Origin: Flavobacterium tyrosinilyticum
GTDB lineage: Bacteria > Bacteroidota > Bacteroidia > Flavobacteriales > Flavobacteriaceae
Direction of reading: 5' to 3'
Length of the DNA: 64,000 nt
NCBI RefSeq assembly: GCF_023656565.1
Contig: NZ_JAMOKG010000002.1
Location: 812,030 to 876,029, forward strand
The notes below the pieces were generated by a model. It saw only the letters and a program-made list of their open reading frames with translations, had not been told where the DNA came from and made no database searches. This document shows, piece by piece, positions 39,172 through 47,430 of the stretch (the first letter of the stretch is position 1; every line of letters begins with the position of its first letter). Made by a program: the position numbers and the translations under genes.

Positions 39172-40552
39172 ATTATCTGGAAAAGACCTGATTAAATTGG
39201 GTTTTCCAAAAAACAATTCAATAAATATTGCCTTAGGGCAGATAAACAGATATAGAAAAAGAGAAAAAAAGGAATCTATTCTAACAGAAGCAAAGGATGT
39301 TTTGCTAAATCCTGAAAAATATGAAGGAAATGGAACTTGGGGTAAAGTAGCGGAAGGTTTAATCAAACCTGTTCAGGTAAGAATGCATCAGCTTAAAAAT
39401 ACAAGAGCGCCCTTTAAGATTTTTGGTGAGAATGAAATAGACGAACAGGCTAAATTTCAATTGTACGATTCGTTGAAACTCCCAGTATCGGTTGCTGGAG
39501 CTTTAATGCCAGATGCACATTCAGGTTACGGATTGCCTATTGGAGGCGTTTTAGCAACAGACAATGCCGTGATTCCGTATGGAGTTGGAGTTGATATTGG
39601 ATGCAGAATGAGTCTTTCCATTTTTGATTTGCCAGCTTCTCATTTCAAAGGAAAAGAACATCAATTAGAAGCTATTTTGAAAGACAATACAAAGTTTGGA
39701 ATGTACGAGACGCATGCTTCAAGAGTAGATCATGAAGTATTTTATAAAAGTGAATTCAAGGATATTCCGTTGTTAAAGAATCTTTTACCAAAAGCTTACA
39801 AACAATTGGGAACTTCAGGAGGAGGAAATCATTTTGTAGAATTCGGAATTGCAAAAATCGATAATCCAGAAAACGAATGGAAGTTGGAGAAAGGAGAATA
39901 TTTTGCTGTTCTTTCGCATAGCGGTTCCCGCGGATTGGGTGCTAATATTGCAAAACATTACACGTATCTGGCCACAAAACAATGTCCGTTGCCAAAAAAT
40001 GTACAGCATTTAGCTTGGCTAGATTTGAATACACATGATGGTCAGGAATATTGGCTGGCTATGAATTTAGCTGGAGAATATGCAAAAGCTTGTCACGATG
40101 ATATTCATAGAAGAATTGCTAAAACGATTGGAAAAAGAGTAGTGGTAACAATAGAAAATCACCACAATTTTGCTTGGAAAGAAATGGTAAATGGTCAGGA
40201 ATGTATTGTGCATAGAAAAGGAGCAACACCTGCGGGTGAAGGGCAATTGGGAATTATTCCAGGTTCTATGACAGCGCCAGGTTTTATTGTAAAAGGAAAA
40301 GGAAATGCTGAAAGTTTAAACTCTGCTTCGCATGGTGCTGGACGTTTGTTTTCGAGAGCTAAATGCAAAAGTACTTTTACGCAAAGTGAAATCAAAAAGG
40401 TTTTGAAAGCCAACGATGTAACCTTAATTGGAGGAAATATTGATGAAGCACCAATGGCATACAAAGACATTACAAAAGTAATGGCAAACCAAACTGATTT
40501 AGTTGAAGTTTTAGGAACATTTACGCCTAAAATTGTTAGGATGGACCGCTAA
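39161..40552 (+). CDS. rtcB: RtcB family RNA ligase
   Basis: A 463-residue GTP/Mn2+-dependent ligase joining RNA 3'-phosphate (or cyclic phosphate) to 5'-OH ends. Metal ligands are intact: D145 and C148 in GVDIGCRM, H224 in GGGNHFVEFG, H253 in LSHSGSRGLG and H334/H335 in ENHHNF. The guanylated histidine is H391 in ASHGAGR. An extra segment of about 80 residues precedes the core, making it longer than E. coli RtcB (408). No RtcA is nearby; prfH is encoded two genes on, as in RtcB-PrfH ribosome-repair pairs. Confidence 0.95.
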   Translation: MGNKLSGKDLIKLGFPKNNSINIALGQINRYRKREKKESILTEAKDVLLNPEKYEGNGTWGKVAEGLIKPVQVRMHQLKNTRAPFKIFGENEIDEQAKFQLYDSLKLPVSVAGALMPDAHSGYGLPIGGVLATDNAVIPYGVGVDIGCRMSLSIFDLPASHFKGKEHQLEAILKDNTKFGMYETHASRVDHEVFYKSEFKDIPLLKNLLPKAYKQLGTSGGGNHFVEFGIAKIDNPENEWKLEKGEYFAVLSHSGSRGLGANIAKHYTYLATKQCPLPKNVQHLAWLDLNTHDGQEYWLAMNLAGEYAKACHDDIHRRIAKTIGKRVVVTIENHHNFAWKEMVNGQECIVHRKGATPAGEGQLGIIPGSMTAPGFIVKGKGNAESLNSASHGAGRLFSRAKCKSTFTQSEIKKVLKANDVTLIGGNIDEAPMAYKDITKVMANQTDLVEVLGTFTPKIVRMDR

Positions 40553-40564
40553 AAATTTAAAATT

Positions 40565-41170
40565 ATGGAAAGATTTCAAGACGAAAATAAATGGTTGGGA
40601 AATTTTTATAACGAGATTTTCGTAAGATGTCCCAAATGTGAATCTAAAGGAGTTTTAAAAGAAGTGCCTGAAAATTGTGAATGCGGAAAATGTACTACAA
40701 TGGCTTTCGAATGCAAAACGTGTTTTTATAAGATTGATGAACCTGTTTATCAATACAAAGCATATGGAAAGCATTATTGTGGTAATTGCTTTGAAAAATT
40801 CGATTACGAATCTCAGATTTTTAAAGAGATTCCAGAAATATACCAGGTTAAATGCCCGCATTGCAGTTTTCAGGAAGAAATAAAGCCAGGAGTTTCTAGA
40901 ATTAGAAAAGAAGCTAAGAAAGACGGTTTGATAAGAGAGCCATGGCATAATTTGCTTCTCTGGTTTCAAAAAGAAATCAAAGGAAATATTTTTTGGGTTT
41001 ACAATTATGAACACATAATGTACTTGGAAAGATATATTAAAGCCGACTTAAGAGAAAGAAGTAATAATGGAAGTGGTAATGGAACTATGGTTTCAAGACT
41101 TCCAAAATTTATTAAAGAAGCAAAAAACAGAGAAAAGCTTCTTAAGGTATTAGAAAAATGGAAAGAATAA
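40565..41170 (+). CDS. zinc-ribbon hypothetical protein between rtcB and prfH
   Basis: A 201-residue protein I do not recognise. Cysteine pairs CPKC, CECGKC, CKTC, CGNC and CPHC in the first 100 residues point to two or three zinc ribbons (nine or more cysteines plus a histidine in YGKHYCGNC). The C-terminal half is basic and aromatic ([32 protein letters not shown]). No signal peptide. It starts 12 bp after rtcB and overlaps prfH by 13 bp, so it is wired into the same operon. A nucleic-acid or ribosome-binding adaptor is the natural guess. Confidence 0.75.
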   Translation: MERFQDENKWLGNFYNEIFVRCPKCESKGVLKEVPENCECGKCTTMAFECKTCFYKIDEPVYQYKAYGKHYCGNCFEKFDYESQIFKEIPEIYQVKCPHCSFQEEIKPGVSRIRKEAKKDGLIREPWHNLLLWFQKEIKGNIFWVYNYEHIMYLERYIKADLRERSNNGSGNGTMVSRLPKFIKEAKNREKLLKVLEKWKE

Positions 41171-41847
41171 TTCAGATAACAGCGGGTCGCGGACCTGCAG
41201 AATGCACTTGGGTAGTTGCCCAAGTGCTTAAAAAAGTACTTGAAGAAGCACAAGAACAGCAATTGGAAACTGTTTTGCTACAAAGAGAAGCAGGAACTGA
41301 AAATGGAACTGTAGAAACAGCATCAATCGCTATAAGAGGAAAGAACGTTGATGTGTTTGTTAATTCTTGGGTAGGAACAGTTCAGTGGATTGGCCAAAGT
41401 CAGTTTAGGAAAATGCACAAGCGTAAAAACTGGTTTATTGGAATCTTTGAAATTGAACAACAGAAAAACAACTTATTTTCTGAAAACGATATTCAATATC
41501 AGGCCATGAGAAGCTCGGGAGCAGGAGGACAGCATGTAAATAAAGTAAGTTCTGCGATTAGAGCGACGCATATCCCAACCGGAATTGCAGTAGTTTCTAT
41601 GGACAGCCGTTCGCAGCACCAAAATAAAAAATTGGCAACAGAAAGGCTAATTAAAAAACTAGAAGACGAGAAACTGATTCAGCTTAAAAATCATGTGGGA
41701 AAACAATGGGAAAATCAGCTTAATGTACAACGAGGAAATCCAGTGAGAGTTTTTACCGGAAGTGATTTTAAAAAGAATAAAGTGGAGAAAAGTTACAAAG
41801 GGACTCGTCAGAAATTAAAAAATGATTTACGAAATGAAAACAACTGA
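41158..41847 (+). CDS. prfH: peptide chain release factor-like protein PrfH
   Basis: A 229-residue class I release-factor homologue. The peptidyl-tRNA hydrolysis motif GGQ is at residues 123-125 ([13 protein letters not shown]), but the protein is much shorter than RF1/RF2 (about 360) because the N-terminal domain is missing and the codon-reading region is reduced. This is the PrfH form. Known PrfH proteins release peptides from ribosomes with a cleaved decoding centre so that a partner RtcB can religate 16S rRNA. It overlaps the zinc-ribbon gene by 13 bp and the following TPR gene. Confidence 0.92.
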   Translation: MERIIQITAGRGPAECTWVVAQVLKKVLEEAQEQQLETVLLQREAGTENGTVETASIAIRGKNVDVFVNSWVGTVQWIGQSQFRKMHKRKNWFIGIFEIEQQKNNLFSENDIQYQAMRSSGAGGQHVNKVSSAIRATHIPTGIAVVSMDSRSQHQNKKLATERLIKKLEDEKLIQLKNHVGKQWENQLNVQRGNPVRVFTGSDFKKNKVEKSYKGTRQKLKNDLRNENN

Positions 41848-42376
41848 TAAATACCTTTTTCAAGCGTTGGATAATTATCCTTACTCGCTTGAAGAAACTA
41901 TAGAATCTTTGGATTATGCTTTTTCTTATGATTCAAAAAATACAATGGTTTTGTGTTTATACGGAAGAATTCAGGCAGAGCAATTAATGAATTATGAAGA
42001 GGCAAAATCTTATTTTCAGCAAGCTTTATCGATTAATATTCATGCTCTTGAAGTATATCCGTATTATTTGCAAACCTTGATTGTGAATGAAGATTATGAA
42101 GAAGCTCAAAAGCTAATTGATTTTGCTTTAACTGTAAAAGGAATAAACAAGTCTGAAATTTACATCAAAAAAGCAATTCTGTTAGAAGTACAGCATAAAT
42201 TTAAAGATGCTTTAAAAGAAATTAAGCAAGCAAAATTATATTCTATTCAACATGATTATGATTCTGGAATTAGTGAAGTGGAGAAAAGAATTAAAGGTAA
42301 AATTGATCTCTTGAAAAAAAAGAAAGAAAAGAAAGAGGACAAATCTAAGAAAGAATCTAAAAAGAAATCAAAATGA
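41822..42376 (+). CDS. TPR protein with lysine-rich tail, last gene of RtcB operon
   Basis: A 184-residue protein with TPR-like helices ([53 protein letters not shown]) and a very basic tail ([20 protein letters not shown]). An alternative ATG at 41834 shortens it by four residues. It begins within the 3' end of prfH (26-bp overlap), so it is translationally coupled to the repair pair. The tail suggests binding to RNA or another acidic surface; the function is otherwise unknown. A terminator follows directly. Confidence 0.75.
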   Translation: MIYEMKTTDKYLFQALDNYPYSLEETIESLDYAFSYDSKNTMVLCLYGRIQAEQLMNYEEAKSYFQQALSINIHALEVYPYYLQTLIVNEDYEEAQKLIDFALTVKGINKSEIYIKKAILLEVQHKFKDALKEIKQAKLYSIQHDYDSGISEVEKRIKGKIDLLKKKKEKKEDKSKKESKKKSK

Positions 42377-42390
42377 TTTTAAACAAAAAA

Positions 42391-42410
42391 ACGATGCAAT
42401 TTTGCATCGT
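42391..42410 (+). terminator. intrinsic terminator closing the RtcB operon
   Basis: ACGATGCAA / TTGCATCGT with a two-base centre, preceded by A and followed by seven T. It starts 14 bp after the TPR gene and could act in both directions. Confidence 0.9.
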
Positions 42411-42430
42411 TTTTTTGTTAGGTTTAACCT

Positions 42431-42535
42431 CCTGCAAGGTTTTCAAAACCTTGTAGGTTTATTATTTAGGAATATCGAAATTTCAAAAAATGTTTTGAAA
42501 AGTAAATACCTACAAGGTTTTGAAAACCTTGCAGG
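42431..42535. repeat. 105-bp element with 27-bp palindromic terminal inverted repeats
   Basis: The 27 bp at 42431-42457 (CCTGCAAGG ... CCTTGTAGG) are the exact reverse complement of the 27 bp at 42509-42535. Each end is itself a near-palindrome around GGTTTTCAAAACC. The 51-bp core is AT-rich and non-coding. It looks like a small MITE or REP-type element, lying between the RtcB operon terminator and the convergent thioesterase gene. Confidence 0.85.
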
Positions 42536-42550
42536 AATGGAATTTCTATT

Positions 42551-43297
42551 TTATTTCCAATGCAATTCTAAAGCAAAACAAGTTTTATCGTCTTTCGTAA
42601 TGCTGAATGTTGCTGTTGTATGATCGTCGTCTTCGCTTTCATGAATTACCACGTTATCTTGTAATGAAAGCTCTTTCATGAAATTCATTTCAAAGCTTTT
42701 TACTTCTTGTTTTATAATTCTTCTTGGATCGACATGATCCAGACACCATTCTAAGTATTTTACGTTATTAACGTGGTTTACAATATCTAAATCTGATAAA
42801 TAAACTGTTTTTTCGAAAACAGCTTCTTTTTCGTGGTTGATATTTATTTTAGAAAAGCCTTCTATTGTTGCTCTTTTTTCTGGGAACAATTCGAAATGTT
42901 CATAAGGCAAAGCTAAAGCTTCTGGACGACGTGCTTTGGTATTAAAAACAGCCCAATAAGTTTCGCTTCCAACAATCTTTTTTCCGTTTACATACATTTC
43001 AAGTGCACGAACCGAACGTGAATTTTCTAAGCTGTTAATCCATGTTTTTACAGTTACAACATCCTGCCATTTTGGTAATTCAGTTATTTCGACACGCATT
43101 CTGCTTAAAACCCAAGCCTGATCAAATTCCTGCATATCTGTAAAGCTGATTCCGCCAACTTCTGAATGTGCAGCAGCGGTAAGCTGTAAAAGATTGCATA
43201 AATCGGTGTATTTTAAGTAGCCGTTTGGCGTACATTGCGTAAAATTAATTTCCCAGTCTTTACTTAAAACTGATGTGAAATTTGGTGATATTGGCAT
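42551..43297 (-). CDS. acyl-ACP thioesterase
   Basis: A 248-residue double hot-dog protein of the FatA/FatB-like acyl-ACP thioesterase family, which releases free fatty acids from acyl-ACP in the cytoplasm. Visible blocks are LQLTAAAHSEVGG, AWVLSRMRVEI, GSETYWAVFNTKARRP and LSDLDIVNHVNNVKYLEWCL; the last carries the catalytic N-H region of the second hot-dog domain. Length is typical. It is the last gene of a minus-strand run with miaA, 80 bp apart; the gap holds a short TTTTAGA repeat tract. Confidence 0.88.
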   Translation of the reverse strand: MPISPNFTSVLSKDWEINFTQCTPNGYLKYTDLCNLLQLTAAAHSEVGGISFTDMQEFDQAWVLSRMRVEITELPKWQDVVTVKTWINSLENSRSVRALEMYVNGKKIVGSETYWAVFNTKARRPEALALPYEHFELFPEKRATIEGFSKININHEKEAVFEKTVYLSDLDIVNHVNNVKYLEWCLDHVDPRRIIKQEVKSFEMNFMKELSLQDNVVIHESEDDDHTTATFSITKDDKTCFALELHWK

Positions 43298-43377
43298 TTT
43301 TAATTTTTAGATTTTTAGATTGTTGATTTTAGATTTTTCCTGAGGAAAATAGAATAAAGATGAAAGAGAAAAGACTT

Positions 43378-44298
43378 CTATTTTATAAGATTTTCTATGT
43401 AATTTATGATCTCATTTCTAGCAGTCGAATAATCAAACCATTTGGTGTTTTCATTTCGTTTGAACCACGTTAATTGTCTTTTAGAAAATCGGCGTGTGTT
43501 CTTTTTTATTTCTTCAATTGCGAATGGCAAAGTGAAATCTCCGTCAAAATAACTAAATAATTCTCTATAACCGACCGTTTGTAAAGCATTTAACTCTTTG
43601 TTAGGATAAAGTGATTTGGCTTCTTCCAACAATCCCATATCCATCATAATATCGACACGTTGGTTGATTCTGCTATAGATGATTTCTCTGTCGGCGTCTA
43701 AGCCAATTAAAATAGGAGTGAAGTTTCTGTTGTTTTTCTTTAAATTTAAGAATGAAGAATAGGGTTTTTGCGATCCGATGCAAACTTCTACAAAACGCAT
43801 CATTCGTTGTGGATTTTGTAAGGTCTGCGGATTTTCGATCGTTATTTTTTGATAATAATCTGGATCTAAATTTTGTAATTGTTCTTGAAGATATTCGATT
43901 CCGAATTTTTCATAGTTTGAATTTACTTCGGCACGAATTTCTGGAGCAATTTCTGGAAATTCGTCAAAACCTTTTAATATGGCATCGACGTATAGTCCTG
44001 ATCCGCCAATTAAAATTGCAAAATCATTATTTTGATATAATTCTTCTAGTTTTGAAAGTGCTTCTTTTTCGCAATTGCCAACGGTATAATTTTCGAAAAT
44101 AGATTTGTTTTGAATAAAATGGTGTTTTGCAGCACTTAATTCTTCCTGACTTGGAACAGCGGTTCCAATTGTCATTTCTTTAAAAAACTGACGGCTGTCG
44201 CAAGAAACAATTTCGCATTTAAAATGCTGTGCCAAAGCAATGCTCAGGGCTGTTTTCCCGATAGCTGTTGGTCCGACAATGGTAATTAGGTGTTTCAT
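43378..44298 (-). CDS. miaA: tRNA dimethylallyltransferase
   Basis: A 306-residue enzyme that adds a dimethylallyl group to A37 of tRNAs reading UNN codons. P-loop GPTAIGKTALS at 8-18, then SCDSRQFFKEMTIGTA, GGSGLYVDAIL and the C-terminal LQTVGYRELFSYFDG. The tail TRRFSKRQLTWFKRNENTKWF is typical. Length is standard. Confidence 0.96.
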   Translation of the reverse strand: MKHLITIVGPTAIGKTALSIALAQHFKCEIVSCDSRQFFKEMTIGTAVPSQEELSAAKHHFIQNKSIFENYTVGNCEKEALSKLEELYQNNDFAILIGGSGLYVDAILKGFDEFPEIAPEIRAEVNSNYEKFGIEYLQEQLQNLDPDYYQKITIENPQTLQNPQRMMRFVEVCIGSQKPYSSFLNLKKNNRNFTPILIGLDADREIIYSRINQRVDIMMDMGLLEEAKSLYPNKELNALQTVGYRELFSYFDGDFTLPFAIEEIKKNTRRFSKRQLTWFKRNENTKWFDYSTARNEIINYIENLIK

Positions 44299-44304
44299 AT
44301 TTTT

Positions 44305-44447
44305 TAGCCCAGATGGAAATGGAAACCCCGGACTTATATTTGTTGCATTTTTTTGGTGTAAAAGAGCGACCAGCGGAAGCTCCTTTTATGCCTTAAAAAA
44401 TTACAAATATAAGGAGGAGTTGCAATGTACAGCTGGATTAGCTTCTA
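44305..44447. repeat. long structured intergenic repeat
   Basis: The 152-bp gap between the channel gene and miaA is filled by nested inverted repeats. CTTATATTTGT (near 44333) pairs perfectly with ACAAATATAAG (near 44404); inside it GGTGTAAAAGAGC pairs imperfectly with GCTCCTTTTATGCC; outside, TAGCCCAG pairs with CTGGATTA. The AGCCC...GGAAA...AGCGG words resemble an intergenic repeat family I associate with Flavobacterium genomes. It may be a transcribed structured repeat or terminator. Confidence 0.6.
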
Positions 44448-44450
44448 AAA

Positions 44451-45290
44451 TTAATTATTTGGCAATTCTGTTCCGCATTCGTAACAATATTTTGCATTGT
44501 CAAAATGAACTTGCGACTGACATTTTCGGCATGTTTTTTTTCCGCTTACTGAATTGTTTCTTAGGCTGCTTTTTGCAAATTCGGCTGTAACAATTCCGGT
44601 TGGAACAGCAATTATTCCGTAACCTAAAATCATTACAAATGCTGCAATAAATTGTCCTAAAGGAGTTTGAGGAGAAATGTCGCCATAACCAACGGTTGTT
44701 AAAGTAACAATTGTCCAATAAATTCCCATCGGGATACTTGTAAATCCTGATTCTCTGCCTTCAACCAAATACATGACTGTACCGATTATAACGGTGCTGA
44801 TTAAGACAAAGTAAATGAAAACTAGAATTTTTTCTTTGCTGGCTTCTATAGCTTCTTTTAATTGTAAAGATTGATGATTAATTTGCGGAATATGCAAAAT
44901 CTTGAACAATCGAAGAAAACGCAGTGCTCTTACAATGGATAAAATACTCGCACCAGGAAAAAAAATCGATAAATACATGGGTAATACGGCAAGCAAATCG
45001 ATGATTCCGTAAAAGCTGAAAACGTATTTAACGGGTTTTTGAATAGAAATAATTCTCAGTATATATTCGATGGTGAAAAAAACTGTAATTATCCATTCGC
45101 ATATCAATAATTGTTCATGATATTTAGAGCTGACTCCTTCAACAGTATCAAGCATTATTAGTAGAACGCTCAGTAGGATTAAACCCAGCAATACTAAATC
45201 GAACATTCGTCCTAAAATGGTATTGGTACCATATAGAATAATTTTGACTTTTTCCCTGAAGATTTCGTATTGTGATTTTTTATTTTTCAT
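44451..45290 (-). CDS. voltage-gated-type potassium channel with C-terminal zinc ribbon
   Basis: A 279-residue six-segment ion channel. The voltage-sensor helix S4 carries arginines at 121, 124 and 127 (RALRFLRLFK). The selectivity filter TVGYGD is at 199-204, indicating K+. After the pore helix (GYGIIAVPTGIVTAEF) the protein ends with an unusual zinc-ribbon-like tail, CRKC (254-257) and CYEC (269-272). A metal- or redox-sensing role for the tail is a guess. Inner membrane. Confidence 0.92.
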   Translation of the reverse strand: MKNKKSQYEIFREKVKIILYGTNTILGRMFDLVLLGLILLSVLLIMLDTVEGVSSKYHEQLLICEWIITVFFTIEYILRIISIQKPVKYVFSFYGIIDLLAVLPMYLSIFFPGASILSIVRALRFLRLFKILHIPQINHQSLQLKEAIEASKEKILVFIYFVLISTVIIGTVMYLVEGRESGFTSIPMGIYWTIVTLTTVGYGDISPQTPLGQFIAAFVMILGYGIIAVPTGIVTAEFAKSSLRNNSVSGKKTCRKCQSQVHFDNAKYCYECGTELPNN

Positions 45291-45320
45291 ATCATTAAAG
45301 ATAATGAAAGTTTTATTTTG

Positions 45321-46682
45321 TTAAAAATGAAGTATTTTTAGTGATTTGCTTTTTCGGATGTAATTCTGAATGATATTTTTCACATCACGATTATGCTGCA
45401 TTGGAATCAGAATGTTTTTCAGGATATCAATATTGGTGATTTGATGATTCAAATCGTAATAAGCATAACCTTGATAGGTTCCGTTTTCTATTAAAATAGC
45501 ACTTCTTTCGTTTACATTTCGGCCTCTGTCTATTAAGATCATGCTTTTATTATCGAAACTGTTTTCTGAGATAAACTGCTGTACTCTTAAATTGTAAACT
45601 TCTGGTGTAACTTCGCCAATGCAAGCGCCGTCGCATTCTTTGATTTTATATTGAAAACACTCTTTTTTGGTTTGATATAAACCGGTTAGTTTTTGGCACA
45701 AATGATATTTTGCTGTAAACCTAAAAAGTGCATTTTTACCTTCTTGCAAAGAAGCAAAAGAGGTTATTTCTTTTTTACGTCCGTCTGCTTTTTCAAGTTT
45801 TAAATTGATGTATCCGTTTTCATCTTTTTCGGCATACAAGGCGAAAGGAAAAACAGTTTTCTTTTGCGAACGATTGTATCTCGGACGATTTATTTTTACT
45901 TCCTGACTTTCTTTTAAAAGGGCGATTAATTCGCTTCCAGTTTCATCGTAAGTTATGGTAAAGACTTCAGCCTGAATTCTTTTGCTTTTGGTTGTAACTC
46001 CAGTAAAATGCTGATTGACTCTTTTTTTGATATTTTGACTTTTGCCAATATAAATCAAAGTTCCTCCTTCGTTATAAATATAATAAACGCCTGTTTTGGC
46101 TGGCATTTGATTTAAAATATCTAAGAGTTTTGGAGAAATTCCTTTTTCGACTTCGAGTTTTATAAAATCTTTTACAATTGTTTTCTCGGTGTCTTTTTCC
46201 AAAAGCATTTTGAACAGCTTTGTCGTTGCCATAGCGTCTCCGCTTGCACGATGTCTGTCTGCCATAGGAATTCCGAGCGCACGCACTAGTTTCCCTAAAC
46301 TGTATGAAGGTTGTTCTGGAATTAGTTTTTTGGCTAATTCAACTGTACAAAGTGTTCTGGCTTCGAAATCGTAGCCTAAACGGCGAAATTCTGTTCTAAG
46401 AATTCTATAATCAAAAGAAGCATTGTGAGCCACAATTACAGAGTCTGAAGTAATTTCGATAATGCGTTTGGCGATTTCATAAAACTTTGGAGCAGAACGC
46501 AACATTGCATTATTGATTCCAGTCAGTTTTACTACAAAGGGCTGAATCGGAATTTCAGGATTGACAAGGCTGATGAATTGGTCTACTACTTCATGCCCAT
46601 CAAATTTATAGATGGCGATTTCAGTAATTCCCTCTTCATTAAATTGTCCTCCTGTAGTTTCTATGTCTAGTATTGCGTACAA
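45321..46682 (-). CDS. DnaQ-like exonuclease fused to a UvrC-type GIY-YIG nuclease
   Basis: A 453-residue fusion. Residues 1-170 are a DEDDh 3'-5' exonuclease like the DNA polymerase III epsilon subunit (ILDIETTGGQFNEEGITEIA, VAHNASFDYRILRTEF, HRASGDAMATTKLF). Residues about 195-280 are a GIY-YIG domain (TGVYYIYNEGGTLIYIGKSQNIKKRVNQHF) as in UvrC/Cho, and the rest follows the UvrC-like pattern with cysteines CQKL...ECDGACIGEV. Such fusions exist in several bacteria and probably act in DNA repair. Confidence 0.9.
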   Translation of the reverse strand: MYAILDIETTGGQFNEEGITEIAIYKFDGHEVVDQFISLVNPEIPIQPFVVKLTGINNAMLRSAPKFYEIAKRIIEITSDSVIVAHNASFDYRILRTEFRRLGYDFEARTLCTVELAKKLIPEQPSYSLGKLVRALGIPMADRHRASGDAMATTKLFKMLLEKDTEKTIVKDFIKLEVEKGISPKLLDILNQMPAKTGVYYIYNEGGTLIYIGKSQNIKKRVNQHFTGVTTKSKRIQAEVFTITYDETGSELIALLKESQEVKINRPRYNRSQKKTVFPFALYAEKDENGYINLKLEKADGRKKEITSFASLQEGKNALFRFTAKYHLCQKLTGLYQTKKECFQYKIKECDGACIGEVTPEVYNLRVQQFISENSFDNKSMILIDRGRNVNERSAILIENGTYQGYAYYDLNHQITNIDILKNILIPMQHNRDVKNIIQNYIRKSKSLKILHF

Positions 46683-46764
46683 ATTCAGTAATCAGTGTTC
46701 AGTTTTTAGTATTCAGTTTGCTGTGTAGGCGTATTGCTGCACACTTACAGTCTTGGTTTTGAAA

Positions 46765-47424
46765 TTATCTGCCTCCAAAAATGCTGCTTCCAATGCGAAC
46801 CATTGTGCTTCCGCATTCTATTGCCAATTGATAATCTCCAGACATTCCCATCGATATCGTGTTCAAACTGCAGTTTTCAGTTTTTAGATCTTTTATCGAA
46901 TCAAAAATGGATTTTAAATGGGTAAATTCTTTTTTTATTTGGTTTTGATTGTCTGTGAAAGTTGCCATTCCCATTAAACCTAAGATACGAATATTTTTTA
47001 ACTCTTTAAACTCTGGAGAAGTTAAAAGTTCATTTAATTCGTTTTCATCCAAACCAAATTTAGATTCTTCTTCTGCAATATAAATTTGAAGAAGGCAATC
47101 TATAATTCTTTTATTTTTTAAAGCTTGTTTATTGATTTCCTGTAATAATTTTAAACTGTCAACACCATGAATCAAAGTCACGTACGGAGCCATAAACTTG
47201 ACTTTATTGGACTGAACATGACCTATCATATGCCATTGAATGTCTTTTGGCATTTGTTCCCATTTCTCGGTCATTTCCTGAATTTTGTTTTCTCCAAAAA
47301 TGCGTTGGCCTGCTTCGTAAGCTTGTAATAAGTCTGAAACAGGTTTTGTTTTAGAAACGGCGACAAGAGTTACCTGTTCAGGTAAAGTTGCTTTGATTGT
47401 ACGTAAGTTTGATGCTATTGACAT
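46765..47424 (-). CDS. YggS family pyridoxal-phosphate homeostasis protein
   Basis: A 219-residue PLP-binding TIM-barrel protein. Residues LVAVSKTKPVSDL hold the PLP lysine, followed by GENKIQEMTEKWE, WHMIGHVQSNKVKF and the phosphate-binding MGMSGDYQLAIECGSTMVRIGSSIFG. Known members keep free PLP and amino-acid pools in balance without a clear catalytic reaction. It lies 6 bp from the small hypothetical gene upstream of it on the same strand. Confidence 0.94.
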   Translation of the reverse strand: MSIASNLRTIKATLPEQVTLVAVSKTKPVSDLLQAYEAGQRIFGENKIQEMTEKWEQMPKDIQWHMIGHVQSNKVKFMAPYVTLIHGVDSLKLLQEINKQALKNKRIIDCLLQIYIAEEESKFGLDENELNELLTSPEFKELKNIRILGLMGMATFTDNQNQIKKEFTHLKSIFDSIKDLKTENCSLNTISMGMSGDYQLAIECGSTMVRIGSSIFGGR

Positions 47425-47430
47425 TATTAT

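Noticed and set aside
42402..42623. 73-codon plus-strand frame
   Set aside because: It runs through the palindromic element and into the antisense of the thioesterase gene.
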